From the NCBI GenBank assembly GCA_913009315.1, contig CAJVZA010000003.1, positions 1-54,849 on the forward strand: a stretch of DNA of 54,849 bases. Reading direction: 5' to 3'. Made by a program: the position numbers and the translations under genes. The notes below the pieces were generated by a model, which saw only the letters and a list, made by a program, of their open reading frames with translations, did not search any database and had not been told where the DNA came from. Shown here piece after piece: positions 36,232 to 44,232 of the stretch; the first letter of the stretch is position 1; the number at the start of each line of letters is the position of its first letter. Source of the DNA: an uncultured Hippea sp. (GTDB taxonomy: Bacteria; Campylobacterota_A; Desulfurellia; JAADFJ01).

Positions 36232-36813
36232 ATGGCAGATAATTCAACAACGGCGATACTTGTTGTCGAATTTCAAAAGACCTGGACGGAAAGAAGTTTT
36301 TTTCATGGGCTAATAAAGAAAGAATATGAATTAAAAAATGTATACCAAAATACGAAACAATTATTGGAAGTTGCTAGAAAAAATGGTCTTAAGATAATAC
36401 AGTCGCCTTTCATACTGGATAAAAATGACAAAGAAAGATATAAAAAAATCCCCTTTCTTCCAAAACTGTTTGGTCAATTTACTGCAAATACATGGAGGGC
36501 AGAATATACAGAAGGCATATTTGATAAATCTGACATTGAAGTAAAAGGAAGGACGGGATTTGATAATACTAAAGGTAGCAACCTTCAAAACATACTCAAA
36601 GAAAATAAAATTGAGAAAATATATTTTATAGGTTTTACGACCGACCACTGTGTGGCTGAAACTATGGATACGCTTTTGTCTAATGGGTATGGATGCATAT
36701 TAGTATCTGACTGTACGGCTACAAGAAATAGCAAATTACAGCAGAAAATTGAAAACAAGTACTTGTCTATTGAGAGTAAACAAATTATAGAAAAAATTGC
36801 AAATTTGGTATAA
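36232..36813 (+). CDS. Isochorismatase-like cysteine hydrolase (probable integron gene cassette)
   Basis: A 193-residue protein of the isochorismatase/nicotinamidase-like fold. The catalytic Cys is in TTDHCVAETMDTLLSNGY (near residue 140), a Lys is in the EVKGRTGFDNTKGS stretch, and the N-terminal catalytic Asp position reads Glu in ILVVEFQK (near residue 13), a conservative change. The substrate is unknown; amides and N-carbamoyl compounds are common for the family. TAAGGAG precedes the ATG. The stop codon lies inside the first core of an attC site, the hallmark of an integron cassette. Confidence 0.8.
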   Translation: MADNSTTAILVVEFQKTWTERSFFHGLIKKEYELKNVYQNTKQLLEVARKNGLKIIQSPFILDKNDKERYKKIPFLPKLFGQFTANTWRAEYTEGIFDKSDIEVKGRTGFDNTKGSNLQNILKENKIEKIYFIGFTTDHCVAETMDTLLSNGYGCILVSDCTATRNSKLQQKIENKYLSIESKQIIEKIANLV

Positions 36814-36879
36814 CAAGGCGCTGCACCTGACCGCCATTTCGCTACGCTCCATAGCGGCAGGTGAGCTTGGATGTTAGCG
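36808..36879 (+). other. attC recombination site (integron cassette, 59-base-element type)
   Basis: The site opens with GTATAAC (36808-36814) and closes with GTTAGCG (36873-36879), whose TAAC and GTTA cores pair. Between them ACCTG (36825-36829) pairs with CAGGT (36858-36862) and CCGC (36831-36834) with GCGG (36854-36857). One unpaired A (36830) is left as an extrahelical base. The loop contains a further CGCTA/TAGCG stem. The AACAAGGCGCTGCACCTGAC beginning is the common chromosomal-integron form. No integrase gene is in the window. Confidence 0.82.
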
Positions 36880-36916
36880 TAATGAGCTCATCTATCATTA
36901 TGGAGGTAAGAAAACT

Positions 36917-37882
36917 ATGGAAGAAAAACGCTATTGGGCAAGTAGTACTGATAAGGAAAATAGAGAACCTCTGTTTTCAGAATTACAAAACGGAAAAATT
37001 ACAAGACTAAATTCAGATTTTATCAGCGAGGGGACACGTTGTGCGGGATGGTTATACCGCCCCGTGGGCGCCGCAGAAACACCTATCGTTATTATGGGAC
37101 ACGGATTCGCGGCAGAGAGAACCTTTCGACTGCCGGCTTTTGCAGAGGCGTTTGCTAAAAAAGGCCTGTCGGTTTTTCTCTTTGATTACAGAAACTTTGG
37201 CGACAGTGACGGAGAACCACGGAACCTGGTCAATCCATTTCGTCATGTGGCGGATTGGAAATCTGCTATTGCTCATGTGCGTACGCTTCCGGGAATCAGC
37301 AAGATTGCACTCTGGGGGTCTTCATTCGGAGGCGGCCATGTCATCGTTGCAGCCTCGAAGGATCCCGAAATTGCGGCCATCATCGCCCAGGTGCCGTTTG
37401 TAGATAGTTTATCAACGGTATCCATGATCGGTTTCAAAAACACGTTAAAAGGATATATTGCCGGGTCCAGGGATGTCTTTCGAATGATCACCTTCCGTTC
37501 CCCCTATTTCATTCCTGTTGTGGCGGAACCGGATACCTATGCCGCTATGAACACGCCGGAGTCCAAAGCGGGTTACATGGCACTTATACCGGACGGTTCT
37601 TCGTGGGAAAACAAATGCCCTGCCAGGGTTATCTTTACGATGTCCGCATATCGGCCGATTTCTTATGCAAAGCATGTAAAATGTCCGGCATTGATTTTGA
37701 TGGCTGAACAGGATTCGTTAATCAAGCCCGAAGCTGTTGAAAAAACCGCCTCCCGGATCGAAAATGCTACCTTAGTTCGGTTGCCCTACAATCACTTTTC
37801 GGTGTATCGTGGAGAAGCATTTGATCATGTGTTGAAAATCGAGACTGATTTTCTCATGCAGCATTTGCTGGATTCTGTTTAA
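36917..37882 (+). CDS. Alpha/beta hydrolase
   Basis: A 321-residue alpha/beta-hydrolase-fold protein. The oxyanion motif is in MGHGFAAERTF (near residue 61). The nucleophile elbow GSSFGGG places the Ser near residue 136, an Asp is in LMAEQDSLIKPEAV near 265, and the final His is in LPYNHFSVYRG near 293. Physiological substrate unknown; DLH-like and peptidase-like members look similar. TGGAGG precedes the ATG. It starts 38 bases after the attC site, so it may be the next cassette, and its stop codon lies in GTTTAAC, which fits an attC core. GC content is higher than in the housekeeping genes. Confidence 0.85.
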   Translation: MEEKRYWASSTDKENREPLFSELQNGKITRLNSDFISEGTRCAGWLYRPVGAAETPIVIMGHGFAAERTFRLPAFAEAFAKKGLSVFLFDYRNFGDSDGEPRNLVNPFRHVADWKSAIAHVRTLPGISKIALWGSSFGGGHVIVAASKDPEIAAIIAQVPFVDSLSTVSMIGFKNTLKGYIAGSRDVFRMITFRSPYFIPVVAEPDTYAAMNTPESKAGYMALIPDGSSWENKCPARVIFTMSAYRPISYAKHVKCPALILMAEQDSLIKPEAVEKTASRIENATLVRLPYNHFSVYRGEAFDHVLKIETDFLMQHLLDSV

Positions 37883-37897
37883 CGATTTTTTCAGATA

Positions 37898-38013
37898 TAG
37901 TGAACCCCAAAAACCGGATGCATGGCTAAGCGCATGGTGGAATAGGGTTTAATGCGGTACCTGTCAAAAAAAGGGCACTAAGCCGGACTTTGTACAATTT
38001 TAGGGGTTCACTA
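37898..38013. mobile_element. Small inverted-repeat element (MITE-like)
   Basis: The left end TAGTGAACCCCAAAA (37898-37912) and the right end, the complement of TTTTAGGGGTTCACTA (37998-38013), match in inverted orientation apart from one extra base, with about 85 bases between. No gene is inside. Ends of this kind mark non-autonomous insertion elements; no related transposase is in the window. The rest of the gap to 38256 shows no gene. Confidence 0.6.
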
Positions 38014-38256
38014 CACTGAGCCGGCGCCGGGTGAAACGACGGAACCGGCGATCAAAGGCACGACTTATAACCAAGACAGGCTGCAACAAAACGTTCAACC
38101 ATGTTTTTCTTTGTGCCTTGGTGGTTCATTTGAGCATGAAGGGGGATGGGTAACGTATTCACCGCTCGACCGTCGCGGCCCCCTTGACTTACAAGAGCAA
38201 TTTTTCTATACTTAATTCCTGAAAAAGCAACTTTTTATTACTAAGGGGGGTGCAGT

Positions 38257-39792
38257 ATGGATCTTGGAACACTGGTCGCACGTAACGCTCGGACAGTGCC
38301 GAACAAAGAAGGCATTATTTACGAAAACAACCGCTATGACTGGAAAACGGTCAACGAAAAAGTCAATACCGTTGCCAACACCTTGATCGGCGCCGGGGTC
38401 AAAAAGGGAGATAAGGTGGCCATGTGGATGTTTAACACGGACATGTTTATTTTTAGCTTTTACGGTATTTTGAAAGCCGGCGGTGTGGCTGTTCCGGTCA
38501 ATTTCCGGCTGGCGCCGCCGGAGGGAGAGTATATCTTCGGCAATTGCGATGCGGCAGCGGTCATTTTCGATGATGCCTTCGAACCGGCGATGCAGGCAAT
38601 GAAACCGCGGTTGAAAAAGGTCAAATATTTTCTTTCCGCCGGCAGCGGGCGGTTTGAAAATTTCGATCCGCTGGCCGATGTTCTGGCCGCCGGAGACATC
38701 AATGAGCCGGGGGTAGCAGTAGACGAATTCGATGAAAGCGAAATTCTCTATACTTCCGGAACCACCGGAAGACCCAAAGGAGCTCTCTTTGCACATCACA
38801 ATCACTTGACTCTGGTTACCACCATGGCCGCGTTGATCGGCCTCCGGTCCACCGACCGGCTGCTGCACGCCGCTCCCCTGTTTCATTCGGCGGAGCTGAA
38901 CCTTTATTTGAACCCGGGCACATATCTGGGATGTACCCAGACGCTGGTCAAAGACTTTGTCCCGGACAAGATTCTGGGCATGATTGATAAGGAGAAAATC
39001 ACCCAGTTTTTCGGTGCGCCGGTGATGTATTCTTTCATGATGAACGTGCCGGATTTTGACAAATATGACCTCTCATCGGTGCGCTATTACGGGTACGGCG
39101 CTGCCCCCATGGCTGCCGAATCGGTCAAGCAAATGATTGATAAATTCAAAACCGACCGCTTTTTCTGTCTTTGCGGATTCACCGAGGCCGGACCCGGTGG
39201 GATCGCCCTGCCCCCTGAAGATCAGCTCCGCAAGGCCGGTGCCGGCGGCAAGTACCTTGTCAACATGGAATCGCGCCTGGTGGATCCGGAAGGTCATACC
39301 GTGACCCAGCCCGGGGTGGTGGGAGAACTGGTCATCAAGGGCGAGACCATCATGCAAGAATATTATAAAAATCCGGCGGCCACCGCCGAAGCCATCAAGA
39401 ACGGATGGGTCCACTCCGGTGATCTGGGTGTCATGGACGAAGAAGGGTATATCACTCTGGTGGACCGCAAAAAGGACATGATCATCACCGGTGGGGAAAA
39501 CGTGTACAGCAAAGAGGTGGAAGATGCCATCTACGAAAACTCCAAAATCTCTGCGGCCGTTATCATCGGTGTGCCCCACCCGGAATGGGGAGAAACGGTA
39601 ATGGCGGTAGTCAGCCTGAAAGAAGGCGAAACTTTAACCATAAAAGAACTGCGCGAATTTTTGAAACCCCGGATTGCCTACTATAAGATTCCCCGACTGC
39701 TGGAAGTTGTGGATGCTTTGCCCATGAATGTTTCCGGCAAAGTGCTCAAATATCAACTGCGGGACAAGTTCAAAGATAAGGCTGCCCTGTAG
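38257..39792 (+). CDS. Acyl-CoA synthetase (AMP-forming), GC-rich
   Basis: A 511-residue class I adenylate-forming enzyme that activates a carboxylic acid with ATP and CoA. Motifs: ATP loop YTSGTTGRPKGALFAHHNH (near 166-184), GFTEAGPGG (near 307), the hinge region GDLGVMDEEGYITLVDRKKD with MIITGGENVYSKEVED, and the catalytic Lys in MNVSGKVLKYQL (near 499). It resembles medium or long-chain fatty-acid and feruloyl-CoA ligases and is only distantly like the first gene of the window. AAGGGGGG precedes the ATG. Base composition and codon use (many GCC, CTG, ACC) are clearly more GC-rich than the surroundings, which points to recent transfer. Confidence 0.9.
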   Translation: MDLGTLVARNARTVPNKEGIIYENNRYDWKTVNEKVNTVANTLIGAGVKKGDKVAMWMFNTDMFIFSFYGILKAGGVAVPVNFRLAPPEGEYIFGNCDAAAVIFDDAFEPAMQAMKPRLKKVKYFLSAGSGRFENFDPLADVLAAGDINEPGVAVDEFDESEILYTSGTTGRPKGALFAHHNHLTLVTTMAALIGLRSTDRLLHAAPLFHSAELNLYLNPGTYLGCTQTLVKDFVPDKILGMIDKEKITQFFGAPVMYSFMMNVPDFDKYDLSSVRYYGYGAAPMAAESVKQMIDKFKTDRFFCLCGFTEAGPGGIALPPEDQLRKAGAGGKYLVNMESRLVDPEGHTVTQPGVVGELVIKGETIMQEYYKNPAATAEAIKNGWVHSGDLGVMDEEGYITLVDRKKDMIITGGENVYSKEVEDAIYENSKISAAVIIGVPHPEWGETVMAVVSLKEGETLTIKELREFLKPRIAYYKIPRLLEVVDALPMNVSGKVLKYQLRDKFKDKAAL

Positions 39793-39821
39793 CCGCCGCA
39801 TAAAGGCCCGAGTCCCTGGTC

Positions 39822-39853
39822 ATGGGGTCGTGTCTTTGCATTTGACATAACTC
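39822..39853 (+). repeat. 30-bp dispersed repeat, copy 1
   Basis: ATGGGGTCGTGTCTTTGCAT followed by TTGACATAACTC. Near-identical copies are at 43281-43313, 45586-45617 and, reversed, 54662-54692. This copy lies 29 bases behind the acyl-CoA synthetase stop. A partial reverse copy (AGACACGACCCC) is near 40252-40264. Confidence 0.85.
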
Positions 39854-39937
39854 TCTGATTTTAGGTTATAAGTAACAGGTGAATTAGTGCATTTCTATGG
39901 CAAGACCGCAAGTACAGCGGTAATTTTCAACGTATCA

Positions 39938-40160
39938 TGGGCATTGCGAGCGGAGTAATTTCACCACAGGCAGGATGCCTATGATACACTGAGACTGCCG
40001 CGGCCTTCGGCCTCGCAGTGACAGAAGGAAAAAGTCATTGCCTTGAAATTTCCCCTCCGTCATTGCGAGCGAAAGCGCGGCAATCTCGTCTTTGGACTGC
40101 CGCGTCGTTTTGCTTTGCTCCTCGCAGTGACTAAAATATAGAGGCCATTGCAATCGCGCA
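39938..40160. repeat. REP-like repeat cluster behind the acyl-CoA synthetase
   Basis: Several palindromic units are packed together: CATTGCGAGCGGAG, GACTGCCGCGGCCTTCGGCC with CTCGCAGTGACAG, CGTCATTGCGAGCGAAAGCG with CGGCAATCTC, and GACTGCCGCGTCGTTTTGC. The same units recur at 43363-43590, 45731-45760, 53346-53480 and 54488-54630. They are typical repetitive extragenic elements mobilised by RAYT (TnpA-REP) transposases, fragments of which are present in the window. No gene is seen between 39793 and 40288. Confidence 0.8.
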
Positions 40161-40288
40161 GCGAAGCAATCTCAAAAACACTGACAATAAAAGAATTGCC
40201 ATGCACCTTTTGGTGCTCGCGTCACAAATAAGAGTTTATCAACAGTCTGCAGAGACACGACCCCGATTGACCCGGGAACAAAATCAGA

Positions 40289-40561
40289 TTATTTTGATAG
40301 TTCTTCTTCCACTTTTTCCTGCAAGAATAACTTGATTAAAGACTGATAGGGTACATCTTTTTTGTGAGCGATTGCTTTTATTTCATCCAAAAAAAACTCA
40401 GGCAGACGTAAAGATATGGTTTTTGTTGATGGTTTTAAATTCGGAAATAGAGTTTTTTTGCCCTTATGCCAGTCTATATATTTAGTTGAATCCGCTTTTG
40501 CCCAGAATTCTCTTTCCTCGTTTTCATCCTTGAATTCAGGTATCTTTTTTGATTTACTCAT
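40289..40561 (-). CDS. brnA: BrnA-type antitoxin
   Basis: A 90-residue protein with the characteristic BrnA beginning FKDENEEREFWAKADSTKYI and a C-terminal ribbon-helix-helix domain (NLKPSTKTISLRLPEFFLDE, then KDVPYQSLIKLFLQEKVEEE). It binds DNA and neutralises BrnT. ATG 40561 is chosen because GAGAGGG lies at a proper distance before it, although an in-frame ATG at 40570 is open. The start overlaps the end of brnT. Here the toxin gene comes first, as usual for this family. Confidence 0.85.
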   Translation of the reverse strand: MSKSKKIPEFKDENEEREFWAKADSTKYIDWHKGKKTLFPNLKPSTKTISLRLPEFFLDEIKAIAHKKDVPYQSLIKLFLQEKVEEELSK

Positions 40562-40766
40562 AATACGCATCCCTCTCTTTTTTATTCATATCTCTTGCTG
40601 AGATCACTCTTATTGAACTGTCTCTTACGGTAAATACTACAAACAATAATCTTTCTCCGTCTGTTTTTTCAAGTACATACCACCTTCTTTCTTGATGTGA
40701 ATGTGATGTGTCTTTTCCTGTAATCAGAGGTTTGTTGAAGAAAACCTGTTCGCATTCGGCGTTCAC
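40554..40766 (-). pseudogene. brnT: BrnT-type toxin, probably N-terminally truncated
   Basis: The 70-residue frame contains the family's middle and end: CEQVFFNKPLITGKDTSHSH, RRWYVLEKTDGERLLFVVFT and RVISARDMNKKERDAYYE. BrnT proteins are usually about 90 residues and begin with an FEWD-type strand and a KHG-like motif that are missing here. The frame opens with a GTG that lacks a ribosome binding site. Upstream in the same frame stand DAEIKK and DHD separated by TAA, and another frame contains KKFES, so the 5' end looks damaged. The toxin is probably inactive or reduced. Confidence 0.65.
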
Positions 40767-40860
40767 TTTCTTTATTTCGGCATCTTAGTCGTGATCTCAC
40801 TCTCAAATTTTTTAACGTATAGCAGTTATAGAGGCGCTTTGCATGTTAATATCGACATTT

Positions 40861-41010
40861 GAGTATTATCAGCATAATTTCGGAATATTCACCGATGCAA
40901 CTTCCCTCATTTTTATCTTCTGTGCCGCATTATTTCGTGAGAAATTGGAAGAGGAAGGCATACATATCAGATTGGTCGGGTATTTAATGTGTAATAATAA
41001 CCGCGTGTAA
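40861..41010 (+). pseudogene. Possible remnant of a Y-family DNA polymerase (DinB) C-terminus
   Basis: A frame without a start codon reads FGIFTDATSLIFIFCAALFR followed by EKLEEEGIHIRLVG. This resembles the little-finger domain end of DNA polymerase IV (TRS-TL ... ALFREKL ... IRLVGV). Nothing of the polymerase core is left. It overlaps the 3' end of the convergent cupin gene. The assignment is by eye from a short stretch. Confidence 0.35.
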
Positions 41011-41328
41011 TTTTAACGGAGCAGTACCGATATTTTTGATGCTGTGACTTGCGCCGTTGCCGGTAACTACCACATCTCCCGCTTTAACGGATTTTTTCAC
41101 ACCATTATCCATAACAATGCCGGTTCCTTCTAAAATTGTGTAATATTCGGTTTCCGAATTGTGGTGATGCTCTCCGATAGATGCGCCGGGCGGCAAGGTA
41201 GCTTCCGAAAAGAGTCGGGCATTTTTCATAGATGCGCCGTCGACAAAATGAACGAGAGTAACCGTTCCTTCTCCTCCCATCATCTTTTCTCTTAGTTCGA
41301 CTTTCATTTCATTGCGATGAATAATCAT
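40984..41328 (-). CDS. Small cupin-domain protein
   Basis: A 114-residue single-domain cupin. Metal-binding motif 1 is visible as GEHHHNSETEYYTILEGTGI (near residues 54-73), and motif 2 near GNGASHSIKNIGTAPL supplies the last His. Small cupins of this kind bind a metal and often a small molecule; the function is unknown. The open frame continues upstream to 41373, but ATG 41328 is chosen because GAGGAGA lies in front of it and homologues begin near there. Confidence 0.8.
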   Translation of the reverse strand: MIIHRNEMKVELREKMMGGEGTVTLVHFVDGASMKNARLFSEATLPPGASIGEHHHNSETEYYTILEGTGIVMDNGVKKSVKAGDVVVTGNGASHSIKNIGTAPLKLHAVIITH

Positions 41329-41659
41329 AAATATTTCTCCTCTGTCTGTTTTAATATAATTATAGACTGACAAAACAGCATTTCAACGATAATTCTACGA
41401 ATCTTCGGGAAACGTTTTCGCGTTTGGCACTTGTCCCCAAATCTTTTAACAGTTTGGACAAATATTGAGTACTTCCCGCATTAACTTGACATTTGGGCAT
41501 TATTGGCGTAGTTTCAGGGTATGCCGCATGCCGAAAATAACAGATAGCAAGGTTTGTGTCGCAGATTATCCTCATAGTATTACTCGGCGTGTAAATAACA
41601 GAGAACCGGCCTTGCGCTCAGTACCTTTTCTTTTCGCTTAGACTGTGTTTAGTGTGTAA
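41329..41659. other. Gene-free stretch with a dispersed repeat copy
   Basis: No supported gene. Positions 41605-41655 hold a reversed copy of the repeat module with core AGCGAAAAGAAAAGG (41624-41638 as its complement), related to 26630-26690 and 45652-45710. A 30-base segment at 41488-41517 resembles 40854-40883, with only transition differences. Confidence 0.5.
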
Positions 41660-41821
41660 AGTGAGATATACGACAAGGAAATAAAAAAATCTATAGAGAT
41701 GCGGATGACTACCGGAAAACTTCTCGGCAATGCAGGTTTTATACAATTACTCAAAAAGAAACTTGACAGAAATCTGCTGCCGGAGAAGGCAGAGCGTCTG
41801 GGAAAAAAGAAATATGGATAA
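41660..41821 (+). pseudogene. C-terminal remnant of an IS200/RAYT-type (Y1) transposase
   Basis: A short frame without a proper start reads RMTTGKLLGNAGFIQLLKKK then LDRNLLPEKAERLGKKK and a stop. It resembles the C-terminal tail of REP-associated tyrosine transposases (TGRPLG..FI..LE...GR.L.P.KRGRP). The catalytic HUH and Tyr regions are absent. It directly abuts a reversed copy of the dispersed repeat at 41605-41655. Confidence 0.45.
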
Positions 41822-41963
41822 CGGGGTAATGCTGCTATGTTTCGCTTTAAAGTCTGAAATGTTCCGAACAAAGCAAAGGTTTTTAAATTTCTTCAAAGCA
41901 TTATTTTTTTGAGCGAATCGTTCAAAAAAGTATGTAAAACAATCATTTGATTGGAGGTTTTAT

Positions 41964-42071
41964 ATGGCGAAAGGCAAGAGTAAAGCAAAATCACAAGAAA
42001 AGAAAAAACCGCAAAACAGTATTAAAGAAAAAAGAAAATTAAAAAAGGAAAAAGCTTCAAGAAATTCTTAA
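41964..42071 (+). CDS. Small lysine-rich basic protein (35 residues)
   Basis: A short gene encoding MAKGKSKAKSQEKKKPQNSI and a second half rich in Lys, ending RNS. TTGGAGG lies seven bases before the ATG. Similar tiny MAKGK-type, Lys-rich proteins are found in many bacteria without a known function; binding to nucleic acid or ribosomes is plausible from charge alone. Confidence 0.6.
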   Translation: MAKGKSKAKSQEKKKPQNSIKEKRKLKKEKASRNS

Positions 42072-42694
42072 TTTCGGTGTAATTCAAGCTGTGATAACTG
42101 AATTCATATCCGCGTGCGTTTTTTCGGAAGCCGGATCATAAAAATTACCGTACCTGTCAAGATCGGATTTTGCGCAATTTTTTAAAAAATGTGCAGAGGT
42201 TTTATTATACGGGCTTCTGTCTTTCTTGTTTGGTTTTTTGGATTTAATTGACAATTAAAAACCACCGGATATAGTTTTTTGGTAAGACCGTTATACCAAA
42301 CATTCAGAGGGGGAGGGCAATGAGATAAGGATGAGATAAGATAGTTTGAGGATGTAATTTCAAAATATGCCGGGGGTAATATGATTAGACAATACTTGAA
42401 ACAAAACAGCGAAGTTGGTATATACGGCTGACATGAGTAAATCCATACCTTCACAAATTGAAAACTCAAATCCGTCGTATATATTCGGCTCACGCTTATG
42501 CGCAATTATTACCTGAGTTTGCAAGGCATAGTTAGGAAACTGATCGGAGGTTAGAATGATTGTTCACGGATTACCGGAGACGATTTAAAGCAGTAATTGC
42601 AGAGATTTAGAACGAACAGACTCATGTTGAGCGAATAATAGTTGTGGATGGTTTAGATTGAAATACCTATAAAAACAACAGAAAGGAGTTGATT
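42072..42694. other. Gene-free stretch before the PfpI gene
   Basis: No supported coding sequence. A GGGGGAGGGCAATGAGATAA stretch near 42308 and AT-rich surroundings suggest old mobile-element debris, but no transposase or intron protein can be read. Confidence 0.4.
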
Positions 42695-43276
42695 ATGAGT
42701 GTAAAGAAAATCTTGATGCTTGTCGGTGATTATGCGGAAGATTACGAAGTAATGGTGCCTTTTCAGGCACTTTCGATGGTAGGACATACAGTTCATGCGG
42801 TCTGTCCCGACAAAAAAGCAGGCGAGTCTATTCGCACCGCGATACACGATTTTGAGGGAGATCAGACCTACAGCGAAAAGCCCGGGCATAATTTTGTGCT
42901 GAATGCTACTTTTGCGGAGATTAAGGCCGAAGATTACGATGCATTGGTCATCTCCGGCGGGCGTGCACCGGAATATATTCGCCTGAACGAGACGGTATTG
43001 AATATGGTGCGTCATTTTTCACAGGCAAATAAGCCCATTGCATCCATCTGCCACGGTGCACAGGTACTTGCCGCAGCCGGAGTCATCAAAGGCAAAACCT
43101 GTTCCGCTTATCCGGCGGTGGGACCTGATGTAACTTGTGCGGGAGGCAAATACGTAGATATCCCAATGGATAAGGCCAACGTAGACAACAAGTTAGTTAC
43201 TGCCCCTGCCTGGCCCGCTCATCCCGATTGGCTTGCAAAATTTCTGCAGGTGCTGGGGACGAAGATCGAACCATAG
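42695..43276 (+). CDS. DJ-1/PfpI family protein (protease or deglycase type)
   Basis: A 193-residue protein of the PfpI/DJ-1 superfamily. The nucleophile elbow is [15 protein letters not shown] (Cys near 115), a conserved Glu is in GDYAEDYE (near residue 13), and [15 protein letters not shown] near 85-99 fits the family. Members act as general stress proteases or as protein/nucleotide deglycases. ATG 42695 has AAAGGAG before it. The 30-bp dispersed repeat follows 5 bases after the stop. Confidence 0.9.
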   Translation: MSVKKILMLVGDYAEDYEVMVPFQALSMVGHTVHAVCPDKKAGESIRTAIHDFEGDQTYSEKPGHNFVLNATFAEIKAEDYDALVISGGRAPEYIRLNETVLNMVRHFSQANKPIASICHGAQVLAAAGVIKGKTCSAYPAVGPDVTCAGGKYVDIPMDKANVDNKLVTAPAWPAHPDWLAKFLQVLGTKIEP

Positions 43277-43280
43277 CATC

Positions 43281-43313
43281 ATGGGGTCGTGTCTTTACAT
43301 TTGACATAACTCT
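43281..43313 (+). repeat. 30-bp dispersed repeat, copy 2
   Basis: ATGGGGTCGTGTCTTTACAT followed by TTGACATAACTCT, one base different from copy 1. It lies 5 bases behind the pfpI-like stop codon. Confidence 0.85.
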
Positions 43314-43362
43314 TTCAGAAAATGCTTATGTCTTCTCTTTTATAAGGAGATGGCATAAGCAA

Positions 43363-43590
43363 CGAGACTGCCGCGGCCTTCGGCCTCGCAGTGACAAAAG
43401 AAGGAAGGTCATTGCCATAGATATTTCCTCTCCGTCATCGCAAGTATTTTCTTCCCCGTCATCGTAAAATACAAGAGCGCAGCGAAGTAATCTCAGCTTC
43501 TTTAATGTATCACAGGCATTCTGCCTGTGGCAAGGTTGTTTTGCCTGCCTGTGCGTAGCACGCAGACAGGTCGCTTTGTTCCTCGCAATG
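43363..43590. repeat. REP-like repeat cluster
   Basis: Contains GACTGCCGCGGCCTTCGGCC with CTCGCAGTGACA (as at 39.99 kb), GAGCGCAGCGAAGTAATCTC, the palindrome CACAGGCATTCTGCCTGTGG and GTGCGTAGCACGCAGACAGG. The stretch from 43277 to 44232 holds no gene I can support. Confidence 0.75.
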
Positions 43591-43785
43591 ACAACAGGAA
43601 AGAATAATGCTGCAACGGTTTTCTCTTTCGTTGAGAACACTCGAAGGATATGCGATAATCTCAAATACTCTTTTCCTTTATTACTTTTTGAACGACCAAA
43701 AATGAGGTCAGACTGAGTGACACCTGCCACAACCTTGCTTGTCTTTTGCCTGAAATATATCTGGAATATATTAAAAACAGAATAT

Positions 43786-43828
43786 TCTTCCTTATTTTTT
43801 GAATGTGCTTAATGTGCGGCGGTTTCTC
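43786..43828 (+). repeat. Dispersed repeat segment, paired with 45767-45808
   Basis: TCTTCCTTATTTTTTGAATG followed by TGCTTAATGTGCGG resembles the 45767-45808 segment (TTCTTCCTTATC then TTTTTGAATGTGTTTATTG). Both lie downstream of REP-like units, so the two intergenic regions share a common composite structure. Confidence 0.5.
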
Positions 43829-44232
43829 TATATGTTATTCAACCTTTCATTTCATACGATTGCACGCGTGACTGTTGATGCAGCGATCCCTGAGTGTATT
43901 GCTATTTCAACTGCAAACAAGCGCATAGATGAATGCGCGGTTTTGACTTATTTCATTTCGGCGATTGCCCACCTCATGAGAATGAATTAATTTGCTGCGG
44001 TTTATATAAAGTGGCGGTCGAATTGTTTGCACGGTCAGCTTTGCAGACTATAATTAGCAAAAGTTGATATTGTTTGTAAAATATTTGCACGATTTATGTT
44101 ATAATGAATAGTTGCGACAATAACATGCAATTAGGGTAACGTGAATAATTTGAATTATATGCAATCCTGCAGTAGTCTCAACTGCTATAAAGCACGGCAT
44201 ATAAATAGAACAAGGAAAGTCTGGCGGTTACA

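Noticed and set aside
41360-41575. Minus-strand 71-codon frame beginning with ICDTNLAICYF
   Set aside because: It superficially resembles a PIN-domain start, but the rest fits no family and it overlaps repeat-like sequence.
42182-42505. Minus-strand open frame and a possible group II intron end
   Set aside because: The translated frame has no recognisable family and no ribosome binding site; no domain V-like structure or intron protein was found.
43799-43990. 63-codon frame
   Set aside because: It begins inside a dispersed repeat segment (43786-43828), has no ribosome binding site and no recognisable family.
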